A program made the position numbers and the translations under genes. 64,000 nt of DNA from Actinospineispora acaciae DSM 45401 (GTDB taxonomy: Bacteria; Actinomycetota; Actinomycetes; Mycobacteriales; Pseudonocardiaceae): positions 1 to 64,000 of the forward strand of contig NZ_JIAI01000008.1 of NCBI RefSeq assembly GCF_000620785.1, in the 5' to 3' direction. Every line of letters starts with the position of its first letter. The stretch's first letter is position 1. Positions 7,192-16,382 of the stretch are shown here, piece after piece. The notes beneath the pieces were generated by a model. It did no database searches, was not told where the DNA came from, and saw nothing but the letters and a program-made list of their open reading frames with translations.

Positions 7192-8327
7192 CCGGGCCAG
7201 GGTTGGTGCTCGCCGCCGGCGAGGCCGGGCCGTCCTTCGTCGCCATCGTGGAGTCCGCCGCCCGCGCGGCCGCCGCGCTGGTCGGGGACGCCGGCAGCTG
7301 GTGGCAGGTGCCGAGCACGAGCCTGCTGGCCCCGGCGGTGCTCGGCGCGCACGACGCGCTGCGCCCGCTGCTGCTGCTGGTGCTCACCGCGTCCGTGCTG
7401 GTGCAGTCGATCCGGATCATCCTGCTGCGCCGGGGGGAGCCGCTGGTCGCGGTGTTCGGCGGGCTGTTCCGGTTCGCGGTGGCCGCCGCGCTGGGCATCA
7501 CGGTGCTGCAGGGGGCGCTGTGGGCCGGCGACGTGCTGGCCACCACCCTGCTCGGCACCGGCGGCCCCGGCGTCGGGGGCGCGGCCGGCCAGTTCGGCGT
7601 GACCATGCGCGAGGCGCTGACCGCGCGGCGGGGTGGGCTGGCCGAGCCGTTCCTGTTGCTGCTGCTCTCGGTGGTGGTGCTGCTGCTGGCCGCCGCGCAG
7701 TGGATGGCCATGGCACTGCGTCAGGTGGCGCTGCTCGCGGTGGCGGCCACCCTGCCGCTGGCCGCCGCCGGCTCGCTGACCGCGACCACCCGCACCTGGC
7801 TGTCCCGGCTGATGCCGTGGGCGCTCGCGCTCGTGCTCTACAAACCGGCCGCCGCGCTGATCCACGCCGTCGGGCAGCAGTACCTGCAGCAAACGGCCGA
7901 GCCCGGCGGGTCGGGGGTGAGCACGGTGCTGGCCGGGATCGTGGTGCTGGCGCTGGGGGTGGCGGCGCTGCCGGTGTCGCTGCGGCTGCTGTCCTGGTCG
8001 TCGGTGCGGATCTCCGGCGCCGGGGTGCCCGAGCGGGCGATGGACGGCGCGGTCGGCGCGGTCCGGCTCAGCTCGCGCAGCTCCACCTCGCCGTCCGTGC
8101 AGCTGGCCACCTTCATGGAGAACGCCGGCCCTGGCAGCGCCGGCCGGCTGGCTGGCGGCGCCGGCACGGTGGCCGCCGGGGCGCTGGTCGGCGTCGGCGC
8201 CAGGACGGCGGTCCCCGTCCCGTCCGGTCCGCGCACACCGGAGCCCACGGTTCCCGAGCCGGAGCTGACCCGCCCGCTGGCGCGGGTGGTCGACGGCCAG
8301 CGCACGACCCGAGGAGGCCGGCGATGA
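7188..8327 (+). CDS. Polytopic membrane protein, VirB6/TrbL-like channel component
   Basis: 379 residues from a GTG overlapping the previous stop. About six or seven hydrophobic helices are visible between residues 60 and 285, for example LLLLVLTASVLVQSIRII, PFLLLLLSVVVLLLAAA and VSTVLAGIVVLALGVAAL. A large loop contains AGDVLATTLLGTGGPG. The C-terminus is hydrophilic and Pro-rich. This architecture matches the inner-membrane channel subunit (VirB6/TrbL) of type IV secretion. The assignment depends on topology and gene order because primary sequence is poorly conserved in the family. Confidence 0.6.
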   Translation: MTGPGLVLAAGEAGPSFVAIVESAARAAAALVGDAGSWWQVPSTSLLAPAVLGAHDALRPLLLLVLTASVLVQSIRIILLRRGEPLVAVFGGLFRFAVAAALGITVLQGALWAGDVLATTLLGTGGPGVGGAAGQFGVTMREALTARRGGLAEPFLLLLLSVVVLLLAAAQWMAMALRQVALLAVAATLPLAAAGSLTATTRTWLSRLMPWALALVLYKPAAALIHAVGQQYLQQTAEPGGSGVSTVLAGIVVLALGVAALPVSLRLLSWSSVRISGAGVPERAMDGAVGAVRLSSRSSTSPSVQLATFMENAGPGSAGRLAGGAGTVAAGALVGVGARTAVPVPSGPRTPEPTVPEPELTRPLARVVDGQRTTRGGRR

Positions 8328-9808
8328 GCGTCGAGTCCCATCGACGGGACGAGCCGAGGCTGTACGGGCACTGGCGCGCCGAGCGGGGATGGGGGATCGG
8401 CTCGCTCGGCCCGGCGCAGACGATCACCGTGTTCGTCGCCGTGCTGGCCCCGGTGCTGGCCGCCTCGTTCGCCCCGAAGGCGGCGCTCGGGCTGGCGCTG
8501 GTGTCCACGGTGGTGGTGCTCGCGCTGACGGTCAGGGTCGGGGGTTCCACCGCGGCCGAGGCCATGATCCGGCGGTTCCGGTTCGCCAGCGCCGGGGCGA
8601 AGGGCTGGACCGAGCTGTCCGGCGGCCTGATCGTGGAGCATCCGCGCCGCCACGACCTGCCCGGCCCGCTGGCGCCGCTGGTCGCGCTGGACACCGACGA
8701 CGGGCGCGGCGGCCGGCAGGCGCTGGTGCTGGACCGGCACACCGGCACGCTGTCCGCGGTGCTGCGCTGCGCGCCCGTCGGGCTGGACCTGGCGGATCGG
8801 GCCAGCGCGGACGAGTGGGTGGCCTGCTGGGGCGCCTGGCTGGCCGACCTCGGGCACCGCCCGGTGATCAGGCACGTCGCGGTCACGGTGGACACCTCCC
8901 CCGGCGGGCTGGCCGACACCGACTACCTGCGCCGCCGGATCGACCCGGACGCCCCGGACGCCGCCGTCGGCCTGATGAACGAGCTGATCGAGCTGGCCCC
9001 GTCGACGTCCGCGCAGACCGACGCCAGGGTCACCGTGACGCTGGACCCGGCCCGCGCCGCGCCCCGCCCCGCCGACCTGCTCGCCTCCGTCGCCGAGGTG
9101 ACGAGATGGCTGCCCGGGCTGGAGGCCGGCCTGTCCTCCTGCGGGGTGGCGGTGCTCGGCCGGGAGTCCGTGTCCGGACTGACCGCCCGCGTCCGCGCCG
9201 CCTTCGATCCGGGCAGCCGCGACGAGATCGCCCGCCTCGGCGAGCGGCACCAGCTGCGGCACTGGGCGCAGGCCGCGCCGGTGGCCGCCAGCGAGACCTG
9301 GGAGAGCTACCAGCACGACTCCGGGCTGTCGGTGTCCTGGGCGCTGCGCGAGGCGCCCCGGCAGGCGGTGAGCGCCCGGGTGCTCGTCCCGCTGCTCGCC
9401 CCGGGCCCGTACCCGCGCCGGGTCAGCCTGCTGTACCTGCCCTACCCCGCCGACCAGGCCGCGGCCCGGGTGGAGAGCGAGATCACCGCCGGCCAGATGC
9501 GCAAGGCCTGGTCGCAGCGCACCCGCCGGGACGAGACCCAGCGCGAGCGCGACGACCGGGACCGCGCCGTGCAGGCCGCCCGCGAGGAGGCCGAGGGCGC
9601 CGGGGTGGGCCGGCTGACCATGTACGTCACCACCACCGTCACCGACCCGGAGGAGCTGCCCGGCGCGGTCGCCGACGTGGAGCAGCGGGCCGGCGCGGCC
9701 AAGCTGCGGCTGCGCCGGCTGTGGGGCGCGCAGTCCACCGGGTTCGCGGCCAGCCTCGGGCTCGGGCTCAACCCCACCGAGCTGGCCACCAGGAGCCGGG
9801 GGCGGTGA
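8324..9808 (+). CDS. SCO6880-family T4SS protein (PrgI-like N-terminus)
   Basis: 494 residues. Two adjacent transmembrane helices at about 28-70 (QTITVFVAVLAPVLAASF and ALGLALVSTVVVLALTV) follow a short cytoplasmic start, as in PrgI/VirB3-like proteins. The rest is soluble and resembles the N-terminal half of VirB4 ATPases: a VLDRHTGTLSAVLRC segment, RHVAVTVDTSPGG, and a conserved-looking YLPYPADQAAARVESEI near the C-terminus. In actinobacterial loci this family sits immediately before the VirB4 ATPase gene, as here (GTGA overlap). It probably docks that ATPase to the membrane channel. Confidence 0.7.
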   Translation: MSVESHRRDEPRLYGHWRAERGWGIGSLGPAQTITVFVAVLAPVLAASFAPKAALGLALVSTVVVLALTVRVGGSTAAEAMIRRFRFASAGAKGWTELSGGLIVEHPRRHDLPGPLAPLVALDTDDGRGGRQALVLDRHTGTLSAVLRCAPVGLDLADRASADEWVACWGAWLADLGHRPVIRHVAVTVDTSPGGLADTDYLRRRIDPDAPDAAVGLMNELIELAPSTSAQTDARVTVTLDPARAAPRPADLLASVAEVTRWLPGLEAGLSSCGVAVLGRESVSGLTARVRAAFDPGSRDEIARLGERHQLRHWAQAAPVAASETWESYQHDSGLSVSWALREAPRQAVSARVLVPLLAPGPYPRRVSLLYLPYPADQAAARVESEITAGQMRKAWSQRTRRDETQRERDDRDRAVQAAREEAEGAGVGRLTMYVTTTVTDPEELPGAVADVEQRAGAAKLRLRRLWGAQSTGFAASLGLGLNPTELATRSRGR

Positions 9809-11277
9809 GCCCGATGCAGGGGGACGCGCTCGACAGACCCGCGCCCAGGGCGTGGGGGTGGCCGGTCCGGGGCGGCGGGCGCGCGGCGCACGTGGAGGGC
9901 GGCACGCTCTACGCCGGCACCAGCAGCCAGCTCTGCGGGCTGTTCCCGTTCGCGGTCAGCTCCGGCACCTCGGTGCGCGGCGTGCCGATCGGGCGGCACC
10001 TGCTCACCGCCGAGCCGGTCGGGCTGGACCCGGCGGAGTGGCTGCGCCAGGGGCTGGTGTCCAACACCGGGGTGTGGGTGCAGGGCCAGCCCGGCATCGG
10101 CAAGTCCGCGATCATCAAGCGGATGATCACCGGGCTGGTCGCGTTCGGTGGCGTGGCGGTGGTGCCCGGCGACGTCAAGGGCGAGTACAGCCGGTTGGTG
10201 GAGACGCTGGGCGGTTCGGTGTGGCGGGTCGGGCGCGGGCTGCACGCGCTGAACCCGCTGGACGCCGGCCCGCTGCGGGCCTCGCTGGCGGCGGCGGTGG
10301 GCAGCGAGCGGGAGCGGCTGGCCGAGGCGGTCCGGGTGCGGCGGCTGTCGCTGCTGGAGGCGCTGGTCTCGATCGTGCGCCGGGGCGAGGTGGACGTCAC
10401 CGAGCGGCGACTGCTGGGCGCGGCGCTGGACGCGTCGGTGCATGCGGCCGGGCGGCGCGAGCCGGTGGTGCCGGACGTGCTGCGCGCGCTGGCGCAGGGC
10501 GGTGACGAGCTGCGCGCCATCGTGGCCAGCCGGGACGCGGCCGGCTACCGGCGCGGGGTCCGCGAGCTGGTGAACACCCTGGCGCTGCTCTGCGACGGCA
10601 CCATCCGGGGCATCTTCGACCGGCCGTCCACCGTCGCCTCCGGCCCGGCGACGACGTCGCTGTCGCTGGATTTGTCCGCCCTGGACAACGATGACGACGA
10701 CGCGCTGGCCGCCGGCATGCTCTGCTCGTGGGCCTGGTCCACCGCCGTGACCGAGGGCGCCGCCGGCTCCCGGACCGTCGCGGTGGTGCAGGACGAGCTG
10801 TGGCGCGCGCTGCGGGTGGCGCCCGGGCTGGTGGAGCGGTCCGACCGGATCACCCGGCTGAACCGGCACCGGGGCGTGATCTCCTTCCAGGTCACGCACT
10901 CGCTGGACGACCTGGAGGCGCTGGCCACCTCGTCGGACCGGGCCAAGGCGCGCGGGATGGTGGCCCGTAACGCCACCCTGGTGCTCGGCGGCATGGCCGA
11001 GCAGGAGCTGGACGCGCTGCGCCGGATCACCCCGCTGTCCGAGGGCGAGGCGGCGCTGGTCACCTCGTGGGCGGCCTCGCCGACCTGGGTGGGCGGCGCG
11101 CTGCATCCCGGTCGGGGGAAGTACCTGATCAAGTCCGGCGAGCGGATCGGGCTGCCGGTCTCGCTGCGGCTGACCCCCGGCGAGCTGGCGCTCTACGACA
11201 CCGACGTCGCGTTCACCGCCCGCCCGGAGGTCAACGGGGCGCGGGTGCGCGCCATGCCCACGGCCGTGGCCCGGTGA
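9805..11277 (+). CDS. VirB4-like T4SS ATPase
   Basis: 490 residues from a GTG overlapping the upstream stop (an ATG at 9814 is an alternative). Walker A is GQPGIGKSA with Lys100. Walker B is VAVVQDELW. The segment GGVAVVPGDVKGEYS after Walker A and the arginine-rich SDRITRLNRHRGV plus VTHSLDDLEAL motifs are those of VirB4/TraG-HerA-type hexameric ATPases that power type IV secretion. It lacks an N-terminal domain of its own, which appears to be supplied by the preceding SCO6880-like protein. Cytoplasmic, membrane-associated. Confidence 0.85.
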   Translation: MSPMQGDALDRPAPRAWGWPVRGGGRAAHVEGGTLYAGTSSQLCGLFPFAVSSGTSVRGVPIGRHLLTAEPVGLDPAEWLRQGLVSNTGVWVQGQPGIGKSAIIKRMITGLVAFGGVAVVPGDVKGEYSRLVETLGGSVWRVGRGLHALNPLDAGPLRASLAAAVGSERERLAEAVRVRRLSLLEALVSIVRRGEVDVTERRLLGAALDASVHAAGRREPVVPDVLRALAQGGDELRAIVASRDAAGYRRGVRELVNTLALLCDGTIRGIFDRPSTVASGPATTSLSLDLSALDNDDDDALAAGMLCSWAWSTAVTEGAAGSRTVAVVQDELWRALRVAPGLVERSDRITRLNRHRGVISFQVTHSLDDLEALATSSDRAKARGMVARNATLVLGGMAEQELDALRRITPLSEGEAALVTSWAASPTWVGGALHPGRGKYLIKSGERIGLPVSLRLTPGELALYDTDVAFTARPEVNGARVRAMPTAVAR

Positions 11278-11280
11278 CCG

Positions 11281-12597
11281 GTGCGGGGCGGCGCTCGCTG
11301 GTACCGGGGCCTGGGCGCGATCGCGGCCGGCCTGGTCGCGCTGCTGGTGCTGCTGATCATCGGCGCGGCCGAGGACGACACCGGCCCGCCGCTCACCGGC
11401 GTGGACCCGGCCAAGATCCCGCCGCTGGCCAGGCAGATGCTGCCGGTGATCGACGACGTGGTCAGCAGCCAGTGCCCGGAGCTGCCGCCGGTCTGGGTGG
11501 TGGCTGAGATCATGGCCGAGTCGAGCTGGAACCCCAACGCGCGCAGCAGCGACAGCAACGGCGGCGCGTTCGGGCTCTATCAGATCAACGCCCGCAACTG
11601 GGCGGCCGCCGGCGGGCGGCCGGGCGACATCTACGTGCCGGAGACCCACCTGCGCGTCGGCATCCCGTGGGTGTGTGCGAACCTGCGGGCGGTCACCGGG
11701 CACGTCAAGGCCACCGGGAAGCCGACCTCGCCGCTGGACGCCATGCTGGTCTGCCACATCGCCGGCTGCGGCCGGGTGACCGGCAGCGCCACCGGCGTCC
11801 CGAAACCGGGCGAGGCGAGCTGCGGCGGCACCTGCGTCGGGCTGATCAACAGGTACCTGGCGAACATCCACCGTTATGTGGAGCAGTTCAGCGCGCCGGT
11901 CGGGCCACCAAAGGCACCGCCGCCACCGCCGCCGGCCGTGCTCGCCGCCCCCGCACCCGTCCCCGTTCCCGCCGCGGCCGCCCAGCCGGCACCTCCCGCG
12001 GCGGCCGACGCCAAGGCGGCGGGCGGACCACCGGCGGCCGGCCAGGCGCAACCGGCGGCGCTCGGCGCCCCTGGCGGCGTGGCCGGGGTGGTCACCGTCG
12101 GGGGGATCACCACCGCCGCGCTTCCCGCCGCCCCCGCCGCGTTCACCGGTCCGAAGACCGGCTGCACCCAACCCGACCCGACCACCAAGGGCTGCCTCAC
12201 CGCGGCCGCCAAGTACGGGTACGAGGCCCAGGTCGCCGCGTTCAACGGCGGCGGGTCGCGGCCGCCGTCCATCATCCGGGCGTCCTGCTGGGACCCGCAC
12301 GCCTGGAACCCGAGCAGCGACCACGCCAAGGGCAAGGCCTGCGACCTGTTCCCCGGCGCCGGCGGCAAGTTCGCCAAGGGCGACGCCCTGGAGCAGGGCT
12401 GGCGGGTGGCCAACTGGTACCGCACCAACGCGGCCGCGCTGCACGTCAAGTACCTGATCTGGCAGGGCCGGTACTGGGACGTGCGCTCCAAGGACCAGGG
12501 CGGCTGGGGCGACCGCTACGACGGCGCCGGCGTCTACAACGTCAAGGACCCGACCGGCGGCCACTTCGACCACGTCCACGTGAGCTTCGCGGACTGA
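11281..12597 (+). CDS. Lytic transglycosylase with C-terminal metallopeptidase-like domain
   Basis: 438 residues from a GTG three bases after the VirB4 stop. An N-terminal transmembrane anchor at about 12-30 (AIAAGLVALLVLLIIGAA) is followed by an SLT-type lysozyme-like domain. The catalytic Glu lies in EIMAESSWNPNA, then GGAFGLYQINARNW. A Pro/Ala-rich linker (about 200-280) leads to a C-terminal domain with SDHAKGKACDLFP and HFDHVHVSF. The His/Asp/His pattern resembles ARB_07466/M15-type folds. The role is inferred as opening peptidoglycan for the secretion apparatus, the VirB1 function. Confidence 0.85.
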   Translation: MRGGARWYRGLGAIAAGLVALLVLLIIGAAEDDTGPPLTGVDPAKIPPLARQMLPVIDDVVSSQCPELPPVWVVAEIMAESSWNPNARSSDSNGGAFGLYQINARNWAAAGGRPGDIYVPETHLRVGIPWVCANLRAVTGHVKATGKPTSPLDAMLVCHIAGCGRVTGSATGVPKPGEASCGGTCVGLINRYLANIHRYVEQFSAPVGPPKAPPPPPPAVLAAPAPVPVPAAAAQPAPPAAADAKAAGGPPAAGQAQPAALGAPGGVAGVVTVGGITTAALPAAPAAFTGPKTGCTQPDPTTKGCLTAAAKYGYEAQVAAFNGGGSRPPSIIRASCWDPHAWNPSSDHAKGKACDLFPGAGGKFAKGDALEQGWRVANWYRTNAAALHVKYLIWQGRYWDVRSKDQGGWGDRYDGAGVYNVKDPTGGHFDHVHVSFAD

Positions 12598-12599
12598 TC

Positions 12600-13169
12600 A
12601 TGTCGACGACACGGATGCCCCTGGTCCTCGGCGTGGTCGTCACCGCGCTGCTCGCCGGCGGCTGGCTGCTGCTCGCCGGACCAGGCCACCGGGCGGACGA
12701 CCCCGCGTCGGCGACCGAGGGCGTGGCGCTGAGCCCGGCCGACCGGGACGCGCTGGCCGCCGCGCCGGTCGACGCCGGCACCGCGCCCACCGACCCGGAC
12801 CCGGCCGTCGACTTCACCGACCCGACCGAGGTGGCCAGGGCCTACGTCGTCGCCGGCTACAGCCTCACCGGCGCCGACGCCGGCCACACCAACCGCCGTG
12901 CCACCCCGTACGCCGCGCCGAACACCCCGCCGCACACGGTCGGCGTCCTGGTGGTGACGCCACCCGCGCCCGGCGAGACCAGCACCGCCACCGTGACCGG
13001 CCTGACCCAGCTCGCCGGCGAGCCCACCGACACCCGCCGGGGCTACCGGGTCGACTACCTGACCACCCAGGCCGGCGCGCAAAGCCGGTACCTGGTGCTG
13101 GCCCGCCAGTTCGACGGCCGCTGGCTGGTGGCCGGCGACACCCCCGATGCCCAGTTCGGTGAGCCGTGA
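12600..13169 (+). CDS. Membrane-anchored hypothetical protein of the T4SS-like operon
   Basis: 189 residues from an ATG two bases after the transglycosylase stop. A single N-terminal helix at about 7-27 (PLVLGVVVTALLAGGWLLL) would anchor it or act as a signal peptide. The outside part has an acidic low-complexity stretch, then a compact domain with PTEVARAYVVAGYSLTG and a YRVDYLTTQAGAQSRYLVL segment. That pattern recalls the small NTF2-like/VirB8-like periplasmic domains, but I cannot prove it. Co-transcribed with the secretion genes; possibly the true VirB8 counterpart. Confidence 0.6.
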   Translation: MSTTRMPLVLGVVVTALLAGGWLLLAGPGHRADDPASATEGVALSPADRDALAAAPVDAGTAPTDPDPAVDFTDPTEVARAYVVAGYSLTGADAGHTNRRATPYAAPNTPPHTVGVLVVTPPAPGETSTATVTGLTQLAGEPTDTRRGYRVDYLTTQAGAQSRYLVLARQFDGRWLVAGDTPDAQFGEP

Positions 13170-13202
13170 GCCGTGAGCCGTGACCCGGAAGGAGTCGAGC
13201 CG

Positions 13203-14960
13203 ATGAGCGAACCCGAGGTCGGTTCCACCGCCGCCGAGGCGGACGGCGAACCGGTGTCGCCGCGCACCGCCCGCCCCCGGCGCCAGGTGAGCATCCTGCC
13301 GTGGGCGGCCGCCGACGGCCCCGCCGAGCCGCCGCCCGGCAGGCCGAACCGACCCCGGCGCGCCCCCGTCCCCCCGAGCGGCCTGGTCGCCGACCCCGGC
13401 CCCGGTGGCGTGGAGGACCCGCTCGCCGCGCTGCCACCGTGGCTCCCGCCGGTCCGCCGGCAACCACCCAACCCCCACCGCCCCCGGGGACAGGCACCGC
13501 GCACCGGCGCGCGCCCGGCACTGCCCCCCGGGCCGAGCCAACCGCCCGCCCGACCGCCCGCGCCACGCCACCGCCCCGGACCACCGCCCGACCTGCACAC
13601 CCGGCCGCCCGCACCCCCGCGCATCCCACACCAGAAAGGCCCCCGCACCGACCCGCCGCTGCCCGACCGCCGCTACCGAGGCTCGATCGACCGCACGGAC
13701 GCTCCGAGCATCCCCACGCCACCGACCGCCGCCCACCACCCGAGCCTTCCCTGGTCGCCGCCGCGCCCGGAACCGGCACCGGACGCGGCGTGGACCGCGC
13801 TCGTCCCCGGCCCGCCCCCGTCGAAACCCCCGGTCGAGGCGCCCGAACCACCGCCGAACCCCGAGCCCGGCCTGCCACCGTTCGGCACGGCGCCCCCACC
13901 CCGCCGCCCCTCCCCGGCCGACCTCGCCACCCCGCGCAAGCCGGCCGCCGCCCCGGTGCCCGCCGTCACCCCCAAGCCGCCCCCGCCCCGGGTCGCCCCG
14001 GTCACGGAGTCCGCCCTCACCGCGGACGCGATCAGCCACGAGTACGTGGTCCGCGCCCGCGCCGACATCCCCCAGGTGGGCTGGCGCGCGGCGCTCTACG
14101 CGGCCACCGGCGGGCGGGTCAACCTCGGCCTCGGCGGTGCCGAGCGCGCGCACCTGCGGCTGATGGAGCGGGTGCGCGCGCCGCTGGACGGGGCCCGCCA
14201 CATCGCGGTGACGTCGATCAAGGGCGGGGTCGGCAAGACCACGGTGGCCGCCTGCCTCGGGCTGACCCTGGCCGACTACCGCGGCGAGGGCGTCGTCGCG
14301 GTGGACGCCGACCCGGACGCCGGCACCCTGGCCGACCGGCTCAGCGGCGCCGCCACGGTCACCGTCCGCGACCTCCTCTCCGACCTCGACAAGATCAAGG
14401 CGCTGGGCCAGTTCGGCGACTACACCACGCTGGCCGGCCGGCTGCGGGTGCTGGCCGGCGACCAGGACCCGGCGATGGGCGAGGCGTTCCGCCGCGAGGA
14501 GTACCAGCGGGTGTGCCGCGCGCTGGCCCGGTTCTTCGACATCGTGATCACCGACTCCGGGACCGGCCTGGTGCACTCCGCGATGAAGGGCACCCTCGAG
14601 CTGGCCGACACGCTGATCGTGGTCGGCACCCCCACCGTGGACGGCGCCAGCCGGGCCAGCAAGACCCTCGACTGGCTGCTCGCGCACGGCTACGAACGGC
14701 TCGCCGAGGAGGCCATCCTGGTGCTCTGCCGCGACCGGAGCAGCCGCAAGGTGAACAACAAGCAGATCCGCAGGCACTTCCACGCGCGCTGCAAGCACGT
14801 GCTGGAGATCCCCGCCGACCCGCACCTGTACTCCGGCGGCGTGATCAACCCCGAGCGGCTGATGCCCGCCACCACCGCGGCCTTCCTGCACCTGGCGGCC
14901 GTGGTCGCGGACGGCTTCGTCGCGCCGGCGCCTCGGCTGGCGCTCCCGGCGGGCCGCTGA
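13203..14960 (+). CDS. ParA/MinD-family ATPase with long Pro-rich N-terminus
   Basis: 585 residues from an ATG with an AAGGAG site. The first 270 residues are extremely Pro/Arg-rich and disordered. A C-terminal ATPase follows, with deviant Walker A SIKGGVGKTT (Lys345), VAVDADPDAGTLADRLSG as switch I/A', and DIVITDSGTGL as Walker B. A C-terminal SSRKVNNKQIRRHF segment is also present. Such ATPases occur in actinobacterial type IV- and type VII-like loci and may position the apparatus at the pole. Last gene of the operon; a hairpin terminator follows 12 bases later. Confidence 0.85.
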   Translation: MSEPEVGSTAAEADGEPVSPRTARPRRQVSILPWAAADGPAEPPPGRPNRPRRAPVPPSGLVADPGPGGVEDPLAALPPWLPPVRRQPPNPHRPRGQAPRTGARPALPPGPSQPPARPPAPRHRPGPPPDLHTRPPAPPRIPHQKGPRTDPPLPDRRYRGSIDRTDAPSIPTPPTAAHHPSLPWSPPRPEPAPDAAWTALVPGPPPSKPPVEAPEPPPNPEPGLPPFGTAPPPRRPSPADLATPRKPAAAPVPAVTPKPPPPRVAPVTESALTADAISHEYVVRARADIPQVGWRAALYAATGGRVNLGLGGAERAHLRLMERVRAPLDGARHIAVTSIKGGVGKTTVAACLGLTLADYRGEGVVAVDADPDAGTLADRLSGAATVTVRDLLSDLDKIKALGQFGDYTTLAGRLRVLAGDQDPAMGEAFRREEYQRVCRALARFFDIVITDSGTGLVHSAMKGTLELADTLIVVGTPTVDGASRASKTLDWLLAHGYERLAEEAILVLCRDRSSRKVNNKQIRRHFHARCKHVLEIPADPHLYSGGVINPERLMPATTAAFLHLAAVVADGFVAPAPRLALPAGR

Positions 14961-14972
14961 GCCCGGACATGC

Positions 14973-15015
14973 ATCGGGGCCCCGCCCGACGAGGATGTGC
15001 GGACGAGGCCCCGAT
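14973..15015 (+). terminator. Hairpin after the ParA-like gene
   Basis: ATCGGGGCC (14973-14981) pairs perfectly with GGCCCCGAT (15007-15015) across a 25-base loop, 12 bases beyond the operon's last stop codon. GC-rich and without a U-tract, as usual for actinomycete terminators. The convergent MFS gene ends 65 bases later. Confidence 0.65.
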
Positions 15016-15060
15016 ACGTTCCCGAACTGACGCGCCGCTCCCACCACGAAGCGACGTGAC

Positions 15061-15079
15061 TTAAGTTAGCCTACCCTTC
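15061..15079. promoter_or_regulatory. Iron-box-like (DtxR/IdeR-type) sequence at the 3' side of the MFS gene
   Basis: TTAAGTTAGCCTACCCTTC agrees with the consensus TTAGGTTAGGCTAACCTAA at 14 of 19 positions by eye. It lies directly after the MFS stop codon, between two convergent genes, so there is no gene it obviously controls. A similar TTAGC-TACC core recurs before the MarR gene. Low confidence as a functional site. Confidence 0.25.
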
Positions 15080-16378
15080 CTAGGAATGCAACCCCTCAAG
15101 CGAGCGGCGGCGCAGGCCACGGCGGAGCACGACCACCACAACGAGCACCGCCAGCACCGACGCCGCGCCCCCGACCACCGTCGGAGCCCGCCCGCCCAGC
15201 TTCTCCCCGAGCAGCCCGAGCAGCGGGGCACCCAGCGGCGTGCCGCCCAGGAACAGCAGCATGTACAGCCCCATCACCCGCCCGCGCATGGACGGCGAGA
15301 CGGTCAGCTGCACGCTCGCGTTCGCCGCCGTGGTGAACGCCAGCGCGGCGAACCCGGTCGGCACCAGCACCACCGCCGTGGCCGCCAGCGTGGGCATCAG
15401 CCCGGCCACCGTCTCCAGCACGCCGAACGCCAGCGCCGCCCCGACCACCGTGCGCAGCCGAGGCCGCCCGGCCCGGCGCGCCCCCACGCTCGCCCCGAGC
15501 AGCGAGCCCACCGCGATCACCGTGGTCAGCAACCCGTAGGCCCGCGGCCCGCCACCGAACACGTTGCGCGCGAGCAGCGGCAGCGTCAGGTAGAAGTTGA
15601 TGCCGAAGGTGGACACCACGAACACCAGCGCCAGCACGCCGATCAGCACCGGCCGCCCGCGCACGTACCGCAGCCCCTCGCGGAGCTGGCCGCGCCGCCT
15701 GGGCACCCGCCGGCTGCGGAACAGCCGCCCCGGGTCCATCGCGAGCAGCCCGCCGATCACCCCGGCGAAGCTCGCGGCGTTGATCAGGAACACCCACCCG
15801 GTGCCCACGCCGACGATCAGCAGCCCGGCCACCGACGGCCCCACGATCCGGGCCGCGTTGAAGTTCATCGCGTTCAGCCCGACCGCGTTGGCCACCTGGT
15901 CCGGGCCGACCAGCTCGGAGGCGAACGCCTGCCGGGTCGGCACGTCCAGCGCCGAGCAGCAGCCCAGCAGGAAGCACAGCAGGTAGACGTGCCAGAGCTG
16001 CACCAGCCGGGTGACGTCGAGCAGCCCGAGCACCAGCGCGCACAGCCCCATCCCGGACTGGATCGCCACCAGCATCCGCCGCTTGTCGTACCGGTCGGCG
16101 AGCACCCCGCCCCACAGCGAGAGCGCCAGCGTCGGGGTGAACTGCAGCGCGCTGGCCACCCCCAGCGCCACCGGGCTGCCGTGCGTGAGGTCGAGCACCA
16201 GCCAGTCCTGCGCGATGCGCTGCATCCAGGTACCGACCAGCGACACCACCTGGCCGCCCGCGAAGTACCGGTAGTTGCGCACCCGCAGCGAGGCGAACAT
16301 CCCGCCGCTGGGCTCCGGCGCCCGGGCTTCGGGTACGACCGGGCCGCGATCGGTTGAACGCTGCCCGGGTTCGCTCAC
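15080..16378 (-). CDS. MFS transporter of the MFS_3 (EntS-like) family
   Basis: 432 residues, twelve predicted membrane helices. After a hydrophilic start the family entry motif MFASLRVRNYRYFAGGQ leads into VVSLVGTWMQRIAQDWLVL. The cytoplasmic-loop signature GGVLADRYDKRRML lies between helices 2 and 3. This family exports siderophores (EntS) and drugs. The gene sits 4 bases after a MarR regulator and is surely co-transcribed with it, so it is probably an inducible efflux pump repressed by that MarR. Substrate unknown. Iron-box-like sequences at both ends of the pair hint at, but do not show, a siderophore link. Confidence 0.85.
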   Translation of the reverse strand: MSEPGQRSTDRGPVVPEARAPEPSGGMFASLRVRNYRYFAGGQVVSLVGTWMQRIAQDWLVLDLTHGSPVALGVASALQFTPTLALSLWGGVLADRYDKRRMLVAIQSGMGLCALVLGLLDVTRLVQLWHVYLLCFLLGCCSALDVPTRQAFASELVGPDQVANAVGLNAMNFNAARIVGPSVAGLLIVGVGTGWVFLINAASFAGVIGGLLAMDPGRLFRSRRVPRRRGQLREGLRYVRGRPVLIGVLALVFVVSTFGINFYLTLPLLARNVFGGGPRAYGLLTTVIAVGSLLGASVGARRAGRPRLRTVVGAALAFGVLETVAGLMPTLAATAVVLVPTGFAALAFTTAANASVQLTVSPSMRGRVMGLYMLLFLGGTPLGAPLLGLLGEKLGGRAPTVVGGAASVLAVLVVVVVLRRGLRRRSLEGLHS

Positions 16379-16382
16379 GCTC

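Noticed and set aside
9442..12579. A 1045-residue minus-strand open frame across the T4SS genes
   Set aside because: It is antisense to four well-supported genes, consists of His/Arg/Pro/Gly-rich low-complexity sequence, and reflects high third-position GC.
4821..14960. Calling the T4SS-like locus an integrative conjugative element
   Set aside because: No relaxase, integrase, coupling translocase or flanking direct repeats seen in the window.
12534..15047. An 837-residue minus-strand open frame opposite the ParA-like gene
   Set aside because: Same compositional artefact; no domain, and the sense strand has a clear ATPase and ribosome-binding sites.
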